Origin: WHTX01 sp038255145
GTDB taxonomy: Bacteria; Actinomycetota; Acidimicrobiia; Acidimicrobiales; CAIXPF01
Length of the DNA: 64,000 nt
NCBI GenBank assembly: GCA_038255145.1
Contig: JBBSLP010000010.1
Coordinates: forward strand, 1-64,000
Reading direction: 5' to 3'
Under the pieces are notes generated by a model. The model was not told the DNA's origin and did not search any database. It saw only the letters and a list, made by a program, of their open reading frames with translations. Made by a program: the position numbers and the translations under genes. Positions 42,098 through 50,584 of this stretch are shown here, piece after piece (position 1 is the first letter of the stretch; every line of letters starts with the position of its first letter).

Positions 42098-42814
42098 ATG
42101 CGCCGACGTGGCTCCTTGCTGGTTGGGACGTTGCTGTTGGGCCTTGTCGCCTCCGGGTGCACCCGTGGCCACGAGGGCCCCGTGGCCTTCTCCGGCATCC
42201 CCCGCCCCACCGCTCCCCCCACCAACATCGTCGAGCAGCTCGAGCAGGACGAGCTCGGCCGCTTCACCACCCTGCTCGACCTGGTGGCGCCCACGGCGCC
42301 CGCCGGTGCCAGTGCCGCCGAGGTCGCCGCCGACAAGGCGGTCACCGAGGCCAACGCGGGGCTGGTCGAGCTGTTGACCGGCACGGGGCCGGTGACGATC
42401 TTCGCCCCCACCAACACGGCGTTCGCCGCTCTCGGGGTGACGGAAGCCCAGCTCAAGGCCAACCCTGCCGCCCTGAACGCCATCCTGTCGCTGCACGTGG
42501 TCGAGAAGGACGTCAGCTTCTCCGAGCCTCCCTACGTGACCGACGGGCTCGTCGACGGGCGCACCAAGCCCGAGGACGCAGGCCTGGTCATCGTGTCCGC
42601 CGCCAGCACGTTGCCCAGCGTGGCCGGCCCCAACCTGCTGCTCAGCGGCACCACCAAGCAGGTGTGGGTCGAGGACGACAGCCGCCGCGTCTCCGTCGTC
42701 GAGCCCGACCTGCAGGCGCCCAACGGCTTCGTCCAGATCGTGGACAAGGTGCTGCTGCCCCCGGGCACGGTCGTCGGCGGCGCCGCCGCGGCCACCACGA
42801 CCCCGCGGACCTGA
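42098..42814 (+). CDS. Fasciclin (FAS1) domain lipoprotein
   Basis: A 238-aa exported lipoprotein. The signal peptide ends in lipobox L-V-A-S-G-C, making the Cys the lipidated N-terminus after LspA cleavage. A single FAS1 domain follows (about 50-225) with T-I-F-A-P-T-N-T-A-F and a closing N-G-F-V-Q-I-V-D-K-V-L-L-P-P. An Ala/Val-rich insert interrupts the first part. Probable adhesion or matrix role. ATG 42098 is eight bases after TAGAAC. Confidence 0.9.
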   Translation: MRRRGSLLVGTLLLGLVASGCTRGHEGPVAFSGIPRPTAPPTNIVEQLEQDELGRFTTLLDLVAPTAPAGASAAEVAADKAVTEANAGLVELLTGTGPVTIFAPTNTAFAALGVTEAQLKANPAALNAILSLHVVEKDVSFSEPPYVTDGLVDGRTKPEDAGLVIVSAASTLPSVAGPNLLLSGTTKQVWVEDDSRRVSVVEPDLQAPNGFVQIVDKVLLPPGTVVGGAAAATTTPRT

Positions 42815-42842
42815 CGCCCCGGCGTCCAGCCCTGACCCAAGA

Positions 42843-42875
42843 GAGCGCCGCTGACCCCCGGGTTCAGCGGCGCTC
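42843..42875. terminator. Bidirectional terminator between convergent genes
   Basis: A perfect 12-bp inverted repeat (42843-42854 with 42864-42875) around a 9-nt loop between the fasciclin gene and the convergent membrane-protein gene. It is one of the strongest hairpins in the window, without a T-run. Confidence 0.7.
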
Positions 42876-42914
42876 CTGCGTCAATCGGTCCGCACGCTCA
42901 TTCGGACCGGGCCG

Positions 42915-43313
42915 TCACTTGAACCAGACCCGCTGGTAGTCCCGGCTCATCGGGTGGAGCAGGAGGGCGGCCCGGGCCCCGATGAAGAGCATGGCGATGA
43001 GGTTCCCGAAGCCCAGTAGGTCGGCCAGGTTGCCGATGTCGACGAGCAGCAGGATCACCTCGCCGCAGGTCAACACCACGCCCAGCCGGTAACCCCAGCG
43101 CTTCTCGTTGGCGATGCCGAAGGCGGCGACGGCCATGCCCACGTAGGACGCCACCCCGGCCAGGCCCCCGATGCCGGGGATCCACTCACCGAGCTGCGAG
43201 TACGGTGTGTACTGCCGAAGGAGGAGCCCGAACGCCGCGTTCAGGTACAGCAGCCACACAGCCAGCTGCAGCGTCTGCGGCTGTGAGGGGTTGGTCCACC
43301 GGCGGGTCTCCAT
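42915..43313 (-). CDS. Small four-helix membrane protein
   Basis: A 132-aa protein with about four membrane segments (roughly 15-35, 45-65, 75-95, 98-115) and a basic C-terminus. I recognise no family. GGAGG sits just upstream of the ATG. Its ATG and that of the divergent nucleotidyltransferase share the four bases CATG at 43311-43314, so each promoter must lie in the other gene or be absent. Confidence 0.72.
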   Translation of the reverse strand: METRRWTNPSQPQTLQLAVWLLYLNAAFGLLLRQYTPYSQLGEWIPGIGGLAGVASYVGMAVAAFGIANEKRWGYRLGVVLTCGEVILLLVDIGNLADLLGFGNLIAMLFIGARAALLLHPMSRDYQRVWFK

Positions 43314-44127
43314 GACCTCCAGTCTGGCAGGTGTCGTCCTCGCAGCAGGAACAGGGTCTCGGCTCCGGCCGCTGACCACGCTGCGCCCCAAGGTGCTGTG
43401 CCCGGTCGGGGGCACGGCCCTGATCGACCACGCCATCGAGCGCGTCCGCCACCTCACCGAAGACCTGGCCGTGAACGTGCACGCCCTTCCTGACCAGCTG
43501 TTGGACCACCTGGCCCGCCACCACCACGACGGGGTGGTGACGTCGATGGAGGACGAGGCCCTGGGCACGGCGGGGGCCGTGGGCCGGCTGCGGAGCTGGA
43601 TCGACGGCCGGGCCGTGGTCGTGGTCAACGGCGACACCTGGTGCCCCGCTCCCCTGGCCGACCTGGTGGCGGGTTGGGACGGCGAGCGGGTCCGCGTCCA
43701 CGTGGCCGGCCCTCAGCCGTTCGGGCCCCGGTCGCGCATCGTGGCCTCGCTCATGCCCTGGACCGTGGCCCGCGAGCTGCGGGCCGAACCCAGCGGCCTC
43801 TACGAGGTGGTGTGGCGGGCCGCCCACCAGCAGGGTCGCCTGGAGACCGTGCACTGGAACGGCGCCTTCGTCGACTGCGGCACCCCGGCGGACTACCTGG
43901 CCGCCAACCTCGAGGCCCTGGCCCAGGCCGGGCTGACGTCGCTGGTGGCCACCGGGGCCCGGTTGGCGGGTGAGGCCTCGGTGGGCGACGGGGTGGTGGT
44001 GGGGTCGGGTGCCTCGGTGTCGGGCCGGCTCGAGCGCTGCGTGGTGTGGCCCGGTGCCCGGGTCGACCGGGGGGAGGTGCTCATCGACGCCGTGCGCGCC
44101 GGTCCCCTCACCGTGCTCGTGCGCTGA
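43312..44127 (+). CDS. NDP-sugar pyrophosphorylase-like nucleotidyltransferase
   Basis: A 271-aa protein with the sugar nucleotidyltransferase opening L-A-A-G-T-G-S-R-L-R-P-L-T and P-K-V-L-C-P-V, metal Asp in V-N-G-D-T-W, and a C-terminal left-handed beta-helix of hexapeptide type (V-G-D-G-V-V-V-G-S-G-A-S-V). It probably makes a nucleotide-activated sugar for envelope glycans; mannose-1-phosphate guanylyltransferase is one candidate. It is shorter than most. Its end overlaps the convergent rlmN by 20 bp. Confidence 0.85.
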   Translation: MTSSLAGVVLAAGTGSRLRPLTTLRPKVLCPVGGTALIDHAIERVRHLTEDLAVNVHALPDQLLDHLARHHHDGVVTSMEDEALGTAGAVGRLRSWIDGRAVVVVNGDTWCPAPLADLVAGWDGERVRVHVAGPQPFGPRSRIVASLMPWTVARELRAEPSGLYEVVWRAAHQQGRLETVHWNGAFVDCGTPADYLAANLEALAQAGLTSLVATGARLAGEASVGDGVVVGSGASVSGRLERCVVWPGARVDRGEVLIDAVRAGPLTVLVR

Positions 44128-45286
44128 GCTTCACCGGCCGTTCCGTCGATGCGCCCGTCGACACCGACCCTGCCGTCGACCCCGCCACACGGATGGCTCC
44201 CGAGGCGCTGGCCGCCAGCTGCCCACAGGCAGCGGCGATGTCGGTGCCCCGGTTGCGGCGCACGGTGACGTTGACGCCCCGGGCGTCGAGCCGGTCCTTG
44301 AAGTGCTGGACCCCGTCGGGTGGGGTGCCCTGGGTCAGGTAGCCGGGCGTCGGGTTGAGGGGGATGAGGTTGACGTGGGCCTTGAGCGGTCGCACCAGCG
44401 CCGCCAGCTCGTCAGCGTCGCGGTCGCGGTCGTTGACCCCGTCGATGAGGGCCCACTCGAAGGACAGCCGCCGGCCCTTGGCCTCGATGTACTCCCGGCA
44501 TGCCTGGACGAGCACATCGAGGGGGTAGCGACGGTTGAGGGGCACGAGGGAGTCCCGCAGCTCGTCGTTGGCCGCGTGGAGGGACACGGCCAGGTTGACG
44601 GGCAGGGCCTCGGTGGACAGGCGGCGGATGCCGGGCACGACGCCCACGGTGGACACGGTGAGGTGGCGGGCCGATATGCCCACGGCACCGTGGAGGCGCT
44701 CGACGGCCGGCCACAGCCGGTCGTAGTTGGCCAGGGGCTCGCCCATGCCCATGAACACCACGTTGGCCACCCGCCGGTCACGCCCGGCGGCGCTGCGGAT
44801 GGCCCAAAGCACCTGCTCGACGATCTCCCCGGTGCGCAGGTGGCGGTCGAAGCCCGCCTGCCCGGTGGCGCAGAACGTGCAGCCCATGGCGCAGCCGGCC
44901 TGGGTGGAGACGCACACCGTGCTGCGCTTGGGGTAGTGCATGAGCACGGTCTCGACCCGGCCGCCGTCGGGCAGGGTCCACAGGGCCTTGTGGGTCTCGC
45001 CGTCGTCGGCCAGGGACTCGAGCTCGAGGGTCAGCGCGGCGGGGGCGGCCTCGGCCAGGCGGACCCGCAGGGCCTTGGGCAGGTTGGTCATCTCCTCGGG
45101 CCGGCGGGCCTGGGCGTAGAGCCCCTCCCACACCTGCTGGAGGCGGTAGGCGGGCTCGCCGTCGAGGAGCCGTGCCAGCTCGTCCTGCTCGAGGTCGTAC
45201 AGGCCGACCTGGTCCTTCCACGACGGCGCGGCCGACGTGGGGGAGGTGGTGGGCGGAGGGGCGGTGGTGGGCGACGGGGGGGTCAC
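44108..45286 (-). CDS. rlmN: 23S rRNA/tRNA A2-methyltransferase RlmN
   Basis: Radical SAM enzyme of 392 aa that methylates A2503 of 23S rRNA and A37 of some tRNAs. The cluster motif C-A-M-G-C-T-F-C is intact, with the Fe-S-adjacent G-M-G-E-P-L-A-N and the catalytic Cys region A-A-C-G-Q-L. The GTG start overlaps the mshD stop (GTGA). A ~30-residue Thr/Pro-rich leader precedes the conserved part, and the C-terminus extends past A-A-C-G-Q. Confidence 0.95.
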   Translation of the reverse strand: MTPPSPTTAPPPTTSPTSAAPSWKDQVGLYDLEQDELARLLDGEPAYRLQQVWEGLYAQARRPEEMTNLPKALRVRLAEAAPAALTLELESLADDGETHKALWTLPDGGRVETVLMHYPKRSTVCVSTQAGCAMGCTFCATGQAGFDRHLRTGEIVEQVLWAIRSAAGRDRRVANVVFMGMGEPLANYDRLWPAVERLHGAVGISARHLTVSTVGVVPGIRRLSTEALPVNLAVSLHAANDELRDSLVPLNRRYPLDVLVQACREYIEAKGRRLSFEWALIDGVNDRDRDADELAALVRPLKAHVNLIPLNPTPGYLTQGTPPDGVQHFKDRLDARGVNVTVRRNRGTDIAAACGQLAASASGAIRVAGSTAGSVSTGASTERPVKLSARAR

Positions 45287-46212
45287 GTGGCCGCCACCGT
45301 GGTGCGGAAGGAGCGGTCGGTGCGGATCACGGTGAAGCCCAGCTTCTCGTAGAGGCGGATGGCGCCGGCGTTGTCGCCCTCGACGAACAGCATGCCCTCG
45401 GTGGCGCCGCGGTTCGACAGGTGGTCGAGGCCGGCCACGGTCAGGTCCCTGCCCAGGCCCCGGCCGTGGAAGTCGGGGTCGACGCAGATGACGTGGATCT
45501 CGCCCTGGGTGGTGCCATCGGGCGCGGCGGGGAAGAGCTTGGTCCAGCAGAAGCCGGCCAGGCGCCCGCCGATGTCGTGGAGCAGGAAGCCGGCGGGGTC
45601 GAACCAGGGCTCGGTCTTGCGCTCGTCGAGGTCGGCCCGGCTCATGTCGCCCTGGTCGGGGTGGCGCACGAAGGCCCGGCGGTTGACGCTCAGCACCTCG
45701 TCCTCGTCCCGGCCGACCACGAAGGGGCGCAGGACCAGGTCGGCGTGCACGCCCGTGGGCAGGGGGCGCACCATCTGCAGCAGGGTGCGGTGGGCCACGA
45801 GACCGGCCCGGGCCGCCACCTCGGCGTGCGAGGGCGTGGCCGCCACCGCCCACAGGTCGACCACGCCACCACCGGCCGCACCCACCTGGCGCAGGACGGT
45901 GGAGAGGAGGGAGGCGCCGACGTCGGCGGTGAGGGTGCGGTGGGCGGGGTCGACGAGCAGCTCGGCCGTCCAGCGCCCGTCCACCGAGCGCACGGCCTGC
46001 AGGTAGGCGGTGAGGGTGCTGGCGGCACGGGAGGAGCTGGCGTCGTCGGACCACGCCGCGGCGAAGCCGCCGCCGTCGCCGGTCACCCGCTGGTGCCAGG
46101 CCCCGTCCCCGACGGAGGAGTGGCCCACCGTGGCCGCGGCACGGGCCGCGAGTTCGACCACGTCAGCGGCCTGTGCGGGGTCGAGGCGGTCGACCGGGCC
46201 GTGCAACGCCAT
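45283..46212 (-). CDS. mshD: Mycothiol synthase MshD
   Basis: Acetyl-CoA:Cys-GlcN-Ins acetyltransferase, last step of mycothiol synthesis, 309 aa with two GNAT domains. The C-terminal active one has V-D-P-D-F-H-G-R-G-L-G; the MshD-specific N-R-R-A-F-V-R-H-P-D-Q-G and E-P-W-F-D-P-A-G are clear. It marks the organism as a mycothiol-producing actinobacterium. TAGTGT (46219-46224) six bases before ATG indicates a leaderless mRNA, shared with rlmN. Confidence 0.95.
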   Translation of the reverse strand: MALHGPVDRLDPAQAADVVELAARAAATVGHSSVGDGAWHQRVTGDGGGFAAAWSDDASSSRAASTLTAYLQAVRSVDGRWTAELLVDPAHRTLTADVGASLLSTVLRQVGAAGGGVVDLWAVAATPSHAEVAARAGLVAHRTLLQMVRPLPTGVHADLVLRPFVVGRDEDEVLSVNRRAFVRHPDQGDMSRADLDERKTEPWFDPAGFLLHDIGGRLAGFCWTKLFPAAPDGTTQGEIHVICVDPDFHGRGLGRDLTVAGLDHLSNRGATEGMLFVEGDNAGAIRLYEKLGFTVIRTDRSFRTTVAAT

Positions 46213-46218
46213 GGCGAG

Positions 46219-46224
46219 ACACTA
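46219..46224 (-). promoter_or_regulatory. -10 box of mshD-rlmN
   Basis: TAGTGT on the minus strand, six bases before the mshD ATG. Confidence 0.5.
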
Positions 46225-46355
46225 CCGCCGTCACCGTCCCTGCCCGGGTCCGGCCCCGGGCCTGCGACCTGGCCGGCTGTCCGCTGGTGACACCCCGGGA
46301 GCGGTCCGGGGAGCGGTCCGGGGAGTGCCGGGGAGCGGGGCTAGCGTGACGGGCC

Positions 46356-47078
46356 GTGGGTACGCCGAGGACGCCGAAGGGCCGGGCACGGGAGATCGAC
46401 CGTCGCCTGACCGAGCTCTACCCCGAGGCCCTGTGCGAGCTCGACCACAGCAGCCCCTTCCAGCTGCTGGTGGCCACCATCCTGTCGGCCCAGACGACCG
46501 ACGTGCGGGTCAACTCGGTCACCCCCGCCCTCTTCGCCCGTTACCCCGGCCCCGAGGACCTCGCCCACGCCGACCCCGAGGAGCTGCAGCGTCTCATCCA
46601 CCCCACCGGCTTCTTCAACGCCAAGTCCCGCAGCCTGATGGGCATGGCCAACCGGTTGGTGGACGAGTTCGGCGGCGAGGTGCCGGGGCGCATGGAGGAC
46701 CTGACCTCGTTGCCCGGGGTGGGGCGCAAGACGGCCAACGTGGTGCGCAGCGTGGCCCTGGACCTGCCCGGCCTGCCCGTGGACACCCACGTGACCCGCC
46801 TGGCCACCCGCCTGGGCCTGACCACCGAGACCGACCCGGTGAAGATCGAGCTGGAGCTGAACGGCTACATAGGCCCGGCCCGACGGGGGGAGTTCAGCCT
46901 GCGGCTCATCCTCCACGGACGCCGGGTGTGCGCGGCCCGCACGCCGGCGTGCGACCGTTGCCTGCTGTCGGACCTGTGCCCGTCGAGCCGGGTGCCCCGG
47001 GCCCCTCGGGCCCGTCGGCGGGCGGCGGACCCCGCGCCGATCCCCTCGGAACAGCCCGTGGTGACCCTCACACCGTGA
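46356..47078 (+). CDS. nth: Endonuclease III
   Basis: Base-excision-repair DNA glycosylase/AP lyase of 240 aa for oxidised pyrimidines. The HhH motif L-P-G-V-G-R-K-T-A-N-V carries the catalytic Lys, V-D-T-H-V the catalytic Asp, and four cysteines spaced C-x6-C-x2-C-x5-C bind the 4Fe-4S cluster. GTG 46356 lies eight bases after TAGCGT (46342-46347), suggesting leaderless expression. A strong terminator follows. Confidence 0.96.
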   Translation: MGTPRTPKGRAREIDRRLTELYPEALCELDHSSPFQLLVATILSAQTTDVRVNSVTPALFARYPGPEDLAHADPEELQRLIHPTGFFNAKSRSLMGMANRLVDEFGGEVPGRMEDLTSLPGVGRKTANVVRSVALDLPGLPVDTHVTRLATRLGLTTETDPVKIELELNGYIGPARRGEFSLRLILHGRRVCAARTPACDRCLLSDLCPSSRVPRAPRARRRAADPAPIPSEQPVVTLTP

Positions 47079-47196
47079 GCGTCACCAGATTTTCGCTCTG
47101 GGACGTGCACGGACCCTCCGGCCCGGTTATGCTGACCGCACCAGGTTCCCGCCACCTGGTATAGGCGACATAGGGATCCGCCGCCCAGTGTCGCCC

Positions 47197-47232
47197 CGTG
47201 AGCGCCGCCACGAGCGGCGCTCACGTCGTTTT
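47197..47232. terminator. Intrinsic terminator after nth
   Basis: A perfect 12-bp stem (47197-47208 with 47214-47225) with a 5-nt loop, followed on the plus strand by TTTT at 47229-47232. It sits between convergent nth and the small coiled-coil gene and may act on both. Confidence 0.75.
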
Positions 47233-47257
47233 CCGACAAGGTCGCCCGGGAGGCCGC

Positions 47258-47458
47258 TCAGCTGTCACCGACGTCGCGCACCAGTCGGGCCATGCGCCTC
47301 GACGCGGCCCGCAGGTGGCGCTCGATCTCCTCGAGGGCGAGGACGCGCTCCTCGTGGCGGGCGTTCTTCTCCTCGAGGGCGAGGTCGTACACCCGACGGG
47401 CGAGGTCGTCGACCGTCCCGGAGATGGCAGCGATCTGAGGACCGAGGTTGCCGGACAT
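47258..47458 (-). CDS. Small coiled-coil hypothetical protein
   Basis: A 66-aa, charged, wholly helical protein (heptad-like from residue 15 to 60: V-D-D-L-A-R-R-V-Y-D-L-A-L-E-E-K-N). No family recognised. TAGAAG lies six bases before the ATG. Codon use and an isolated position between terminator and hisD support a real gene. Confidence 0.6.
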   Translation of the reverse strand: MSGNLGPQIAAISGTVDDLARRVYDLALEEKNARHEERVLALEEIERHLRAASRRMARLVRDVGDS

Positions 47459-47524
47459 GGGTCCCTTCTACCGGACGGGGCCGAGCCGGGGAGAACCCGG
47501 TGGGCTTCGACCCGGGGCGACGGG

Positions 47525-47530
47525 TAGGTT
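47525..47530 (+). promoter_or_regulatory. -10 box of the his operon
   Basis: TAGGTT ends 11 bases before the hisD ATG, giving a leader of only about four bases. No room for a histidine leader peptide, so attenuation like that of trpEG is unlikely here. Confidence 0.45.
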
Positions 47531-47541
47531 CGACCGTCGAC

Positions 47542-48837
47542 ATGCTCGAGCGACTCGACCTCCGCGGCGTGACCGATGACCTGCGCCGACACCTGCCCCG
47601 GCCCAACCTGGGCGGCGACGAGCCCATCGACGTCGTACGCGCCATCCTGACCGACGTGGAGGCCCGCGGCGACGTGGCCCTGCGTGAGCTCACCGAACGA
47701 TTCGACGGCGTCACCCTGACCGATCTGCGGGTGCCGGCCGAGGAGATCGCCGCCGCCCGGCGTGACATCGACCCTGCCGTCGGTGCCGCCCTCGAGGAGG
47801 CCGCCGGCAACATCGAGGCCTTCCACCGCACCCAGCTGACGTCGCCCCACACCTACGAGCGCCACGGCATCACCGTGCGGGGCTACAAGGTCCCCGTCGA
47901 CCGGGCCGGGCTCTACGTCCCCGGGGGCCGGGCCGTGTACCCCTCGACGGTGCTCATGACCGCCGTGCCCGGCCGGGTGGCCGGCGTGCCCGAACTGGCC
48001 CTGTGCGTCCCCCCCGACCGCCGCACCGGGCGGGTCCCCCAGGCCACCCTGGCCGCGGCGGCCGTGGCCGGTGTGGACGAGGTCTACGCCGTGGGCGGCG
48101 CCCAGGCCATCGCGGCCATGGCCTTCGGCACCGAGTCCATCCGCCCCGTGGACGTCATCGTCGGCCCCGGCAACGCCTACGTGGCCGTGGCCAAGCGCGA
48201 GGTGGCCGGGCGGGGCCGGGTGGCCATCCCCTCGGCCTTCGCCGGGCCGTCCGAGGTGGTGGTGGTGGCCGACCACAGCGTCCCCGCCGACTTCGCCGCC
48301 ATCGACCTGGTCGTGCAGGCCGAGCACGGTCCCGGTGGGCTGAGCTGGCTGCTGTGCTGGTCCGAGGACGTGTTGGCCCAGGTCGACGCGGCCGTCGAGC
48401 GCCTGGTGGCCGCCGCCCCCCGCCGGGAGGACATCGTGGCCACCATGGACGGCAACGGCTACGCCGTGCTGTGCGACGGACCCGAGCAGGCCATGGCCGT
48501 GGCCAACCTCATCGCCCCCGAACACCTCGAGCTGCTGTGCGAGGGGGCCGAGGAGCTCACCGCCCTGGTGCGCCACGCCGGTGCCGTGTTCTGCGGCCCC
48601 CTGGCCCCGGCGTCCATCGGTGACTACCTGGCCGGTCCCAGTCACGTGCTGCCCACCTTCGGCTCGGCCCGCTTCGGTTCCGCCCTCACCGTGGACGACT
48701 TCCTCAAGCACCTGCACGTCGTCACCGTGGACCCACAGGGTTTCGAGCGGGCCGCCCCCCACGTGGTCGCCCTGGCCCTGGCCGAGGGCCTCGATGCCCA
48801 CGCCCAGTCCATCCTGTTGCGCCAGGGGGCACGATGA
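47542..48837 (+). CDS. hisD: Histidinol dehydrogenase
   Basis: Zn-dependent enzyme of 431 aa for the last two steps of histidine synthesis. Typical V-P-G-G-R-A-V-Y-P-S, V-G-G-A-Q-A-I-A-A-M-A, V-G-P-G-N-A-Y-V, Q-A-E-H-G and A-P-E-H-L-E-L motifs are all intact. First gene of hisD-C-B-H-A; its stop overlaps the hisC ATG. Confidence 0.97.
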   Translation: MLERLDLRGVTDDLRRHLPRPNLGGDEPIDVVRAILTDVEARGDVALRELTERFDGVTLTDLRVPAEEIAAARRDIDPAVGAALEEAAGNIEAFHRTQLTSPHTYERHGITVRGYKVPVDRAGLYVPGGRAVYPSTVLMTAVPGRVAGVPELALCVPPDRRTGRVPQATLAAAAVAGVDEVYAVGGAQAIAAMAFGTESIRPVDVIVGPGNAYVAVAKREVAGRGRVAIPSAFAGPSEVVVVADHSVPADFAAIDLVVQAEHGPGGLSWLLCWSEDVLAQVDAAVERLVAAAPRREDIVATMDGNGYAVLCDGPEQAMAVANLIAPEHLELLCEGAEELTALVRHAGAVFCGPLAPASIGDYLAGPSHVLPTFGSARFGSALTVDDFLKHLHVVTVDPQGFERAAPHVVALALAEGLDAHAQSILLRQGAR

Positions 48838-49931
48838 CGGAACCCGTGGGGACCGCCACGGGTCGCCGGCCGGCGGTGCGTGACGACGTGGCCCTCATGG
48901 AGGGCTACCACTCGGCCCAGGTCGAGGTGGGGGTGCGCCTCAACACCAACGAGTCCCCCTTCGCCCCGCCCGAGAGCTTCGGGGCCGAGGTGGCCGCGCT
49001 CCTGGCCGACGTGGACTGGAACCGCTACCCCGACCGTGGGGCCACCGCCCTGCGCGCCGGCATCGCCGCCCTGCACGGGGTCGACGCCACCCAGGTCTTC
49101 GCGGCCAACGGCTCCAACGAGGTGCTGCAGACGCTGCTGCTGGCCTACGCCGGAGCCGGGCGCACGGTGGCCACGTTCGAGCCCACCTACGCCCTGCACA
49201 GCCACATCGCCCACCTGACCGGGGCCACGGTGGTGTCCGGGGAGCGGGGCGAGGACTTCACCCTGGCCCTCGACGAGGTGGAGCGGGTGCTCGACGCCGC
49301 CGACCCGGCCGTCGTGTTCCTGTGCTCGCCCAACAACCCCACGGGCACGGTGGACAGCCCCGAGCTCGTCGACGCCGTCGTGGCCCGGTGCGCGGCCGAG
49401 GGGCGCCTGCTGGTGGTGGACGAGGCCTACGCCCAGTTCGCGCCGTGGTCGGCCCTGGCGCGCCTCGACGAGGACCTGCCCCTGGTCGTGGTGCGCACCT
49501 ACTCCAAGACGTGGTCCATGGCCGCAGCCCGCCTGGGCTACTGCGTGGCCCCCACCTGGGTGGTGGAGGACCTCTTCAAGGTGGTCCTGCCCTACCACCT
49601 CGACGTGGTCAAGCAGGCGGCGGGGTTGGCCGCGCTGGCCCACGCCTCGGAGATGGAGCTCCGGGTGGCCACCATCGTCGAGGAGCGGGGGCGCATCGCC
49701 GCCACCCTGGCCGAGCTGCCCGTGCACACCTGGGCCTCGGGCTCGAACTTCATCCTGTTCCGTCCCCAGCAGCGCGCCGGTCACGACGTGTGGCAGGCCC
49801 TGGTCGAACGGTCGGTGCTGGTGCGCGATTGCTCGTCCTGGCCCCGTCTGGCCGGCTGCCTGCGTGTCACCATCGGGACCCCGGCGGAGAACGACGCCTT
49901 CCTGTCCGCCCTCGAGGAGGTCCTGACGTGA
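48834..49931 (+). CDS. hisC: Histidinol-phosphate aminotransferase
   Basis: PLP aminotransferase (fold type I) of 365 aa. N-T-N-E-S-P-F, N-G-S-N-E, S-P-N-N-P-T-G, D-E-A-Y and the PLP Lys in Y-S-K-T-W-S-M-A-A-A-R-L-G-Y are in order. ATG overlaps hisD (ATGA) and the stop overlaps hisB (GTGA). Confidence 0.96.
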   Translation: MTEPVGTATGRRPAVRDDVALMEGYHSAQVEVGVRLNTNESPFAPPESFGAEVAALLADVDWNRYPDRGATALRAGIAALHGVDATQVFAANGSNEVLQTLLLAYAGAGRTVATFEPTYALHSHIAHLTGATVVSGERGEDFTLALDEVERVLDAADPAVVFLCSPNNPTGTVDSPELVDAVVARCAAEGRLLVVDEAYAQFAPWSALARLDEDLPLVVVRTYSKTWSMAAARLGYCVAPTWVVEDLFKVVLPYHLDVVKQAAGLAALAHASEMELRVATIVEERGRIAATLAELPVHTWASGSNFILFRPQQRAGHDVWQALVERSVLVRDCSSWPRLAGCLRVTIGTPAENDAFLSALEEVLT

Positions 49932-50584
49932 ACGAAGCGCACCCGTCCGAGTTGTCGGGCCCGTCCGGCGAGCACGGCGGCGAGCTGGTCAAGCTGCGCC
50001 GGGGCAGCCGGTCGCGGGCCACCAAGGAGACGACCATCGACGTGGCCGTCACCCTCGACGGCAGCGGCCGCTCCGACGTGGTCACGGGCATCCCCTTCTT
50101 CGACCACATGCTCGACCAGTTGGCCCGCCACGGGGGCTTCGACCTGGTGGTCAAGGCCGTGGGCGACCTGGCCGTGGACACCCACCACACCATCGAGGAC
50201 ACCGGCATCAGCCTGGGCCACGCCTTTGCCGACGCCCTGGGCGACAAGGCCGGGGTGCGTCGCTTCGCCTCGGTGCGGGTGCCCCTCGACGAGGCCCTGA
50301 GCGACGTCGTCGTCGACCTGTCCGGTCGTCCCTACCTGCACTACCAGGTCGACTGCCCGCTCGACCCCGTCATCTGGGGCACGCCACCCTTCGACGCCCA
50401 GCTCACCGAGGAGTTCCTGCGGGGCTTCATCACCGCCGCGGGCATCACCATGCACGTCACCCTGGTCCGGGGGCGCAACACCCACCACATCGTGGAGGCC
50501 ACCTTCAAGGGCGTGGCCCGGGCCCTGCGCGACGCCGTGCGGGTCGAGGGTGGCGCGGTGCCGTCGACGAAGGGCGTGCTGTGA
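49928..50584 (+). CDS. hisB: Imidazoleglycerol-phosphate dehydratase
   Basis: Mn-dependent dehydratase of 218 aa, single function without the phosphatase domain of enterobacterial HisB. Duplicated metal motifs T-H-H-T-I-E-D and T-H-H-I-V-E-A, plus F-F-D-H-M-L-D. A ~20-residue leader precedes the core. Coupled by GTGA overlaps on both sides. Confidence 0.96.
   Translation: MNEAHPSELSGPSGEHGGELVKLRRGSRSRATKETTIDVAVTLDGSGRSDVVTGIPFFDHMLDQLARHGGFDLVVKAVGDLAVDTHHTIEDTGISLGHAFADALGDKAGVRRFASVRVPLDEALSDVVVDLSGRPYLHYQVDCPLDPVIWGTPPFDAQLTEEFLRGFITAAGITMHVTLVRGRNTHHIVEATFKGVARALRDAVRVEGGAVPSTKGVL

Noticed and set aside
46300..46343. Short repeats of GGGGAGCGGTCCG between mshD and nth.
   Set aside because: Two to three imperfect copies in a 143-bp gap; too short to interpret, and the nth -10 box explains the functional part.
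47520..47541. GGTTCGACC resembling a tRNA T-loop before hisD.
   Set aside because: No cloverleaf or acceptor stem can be formed with surrounding sequence; it is better read as the -10 region of hisD.
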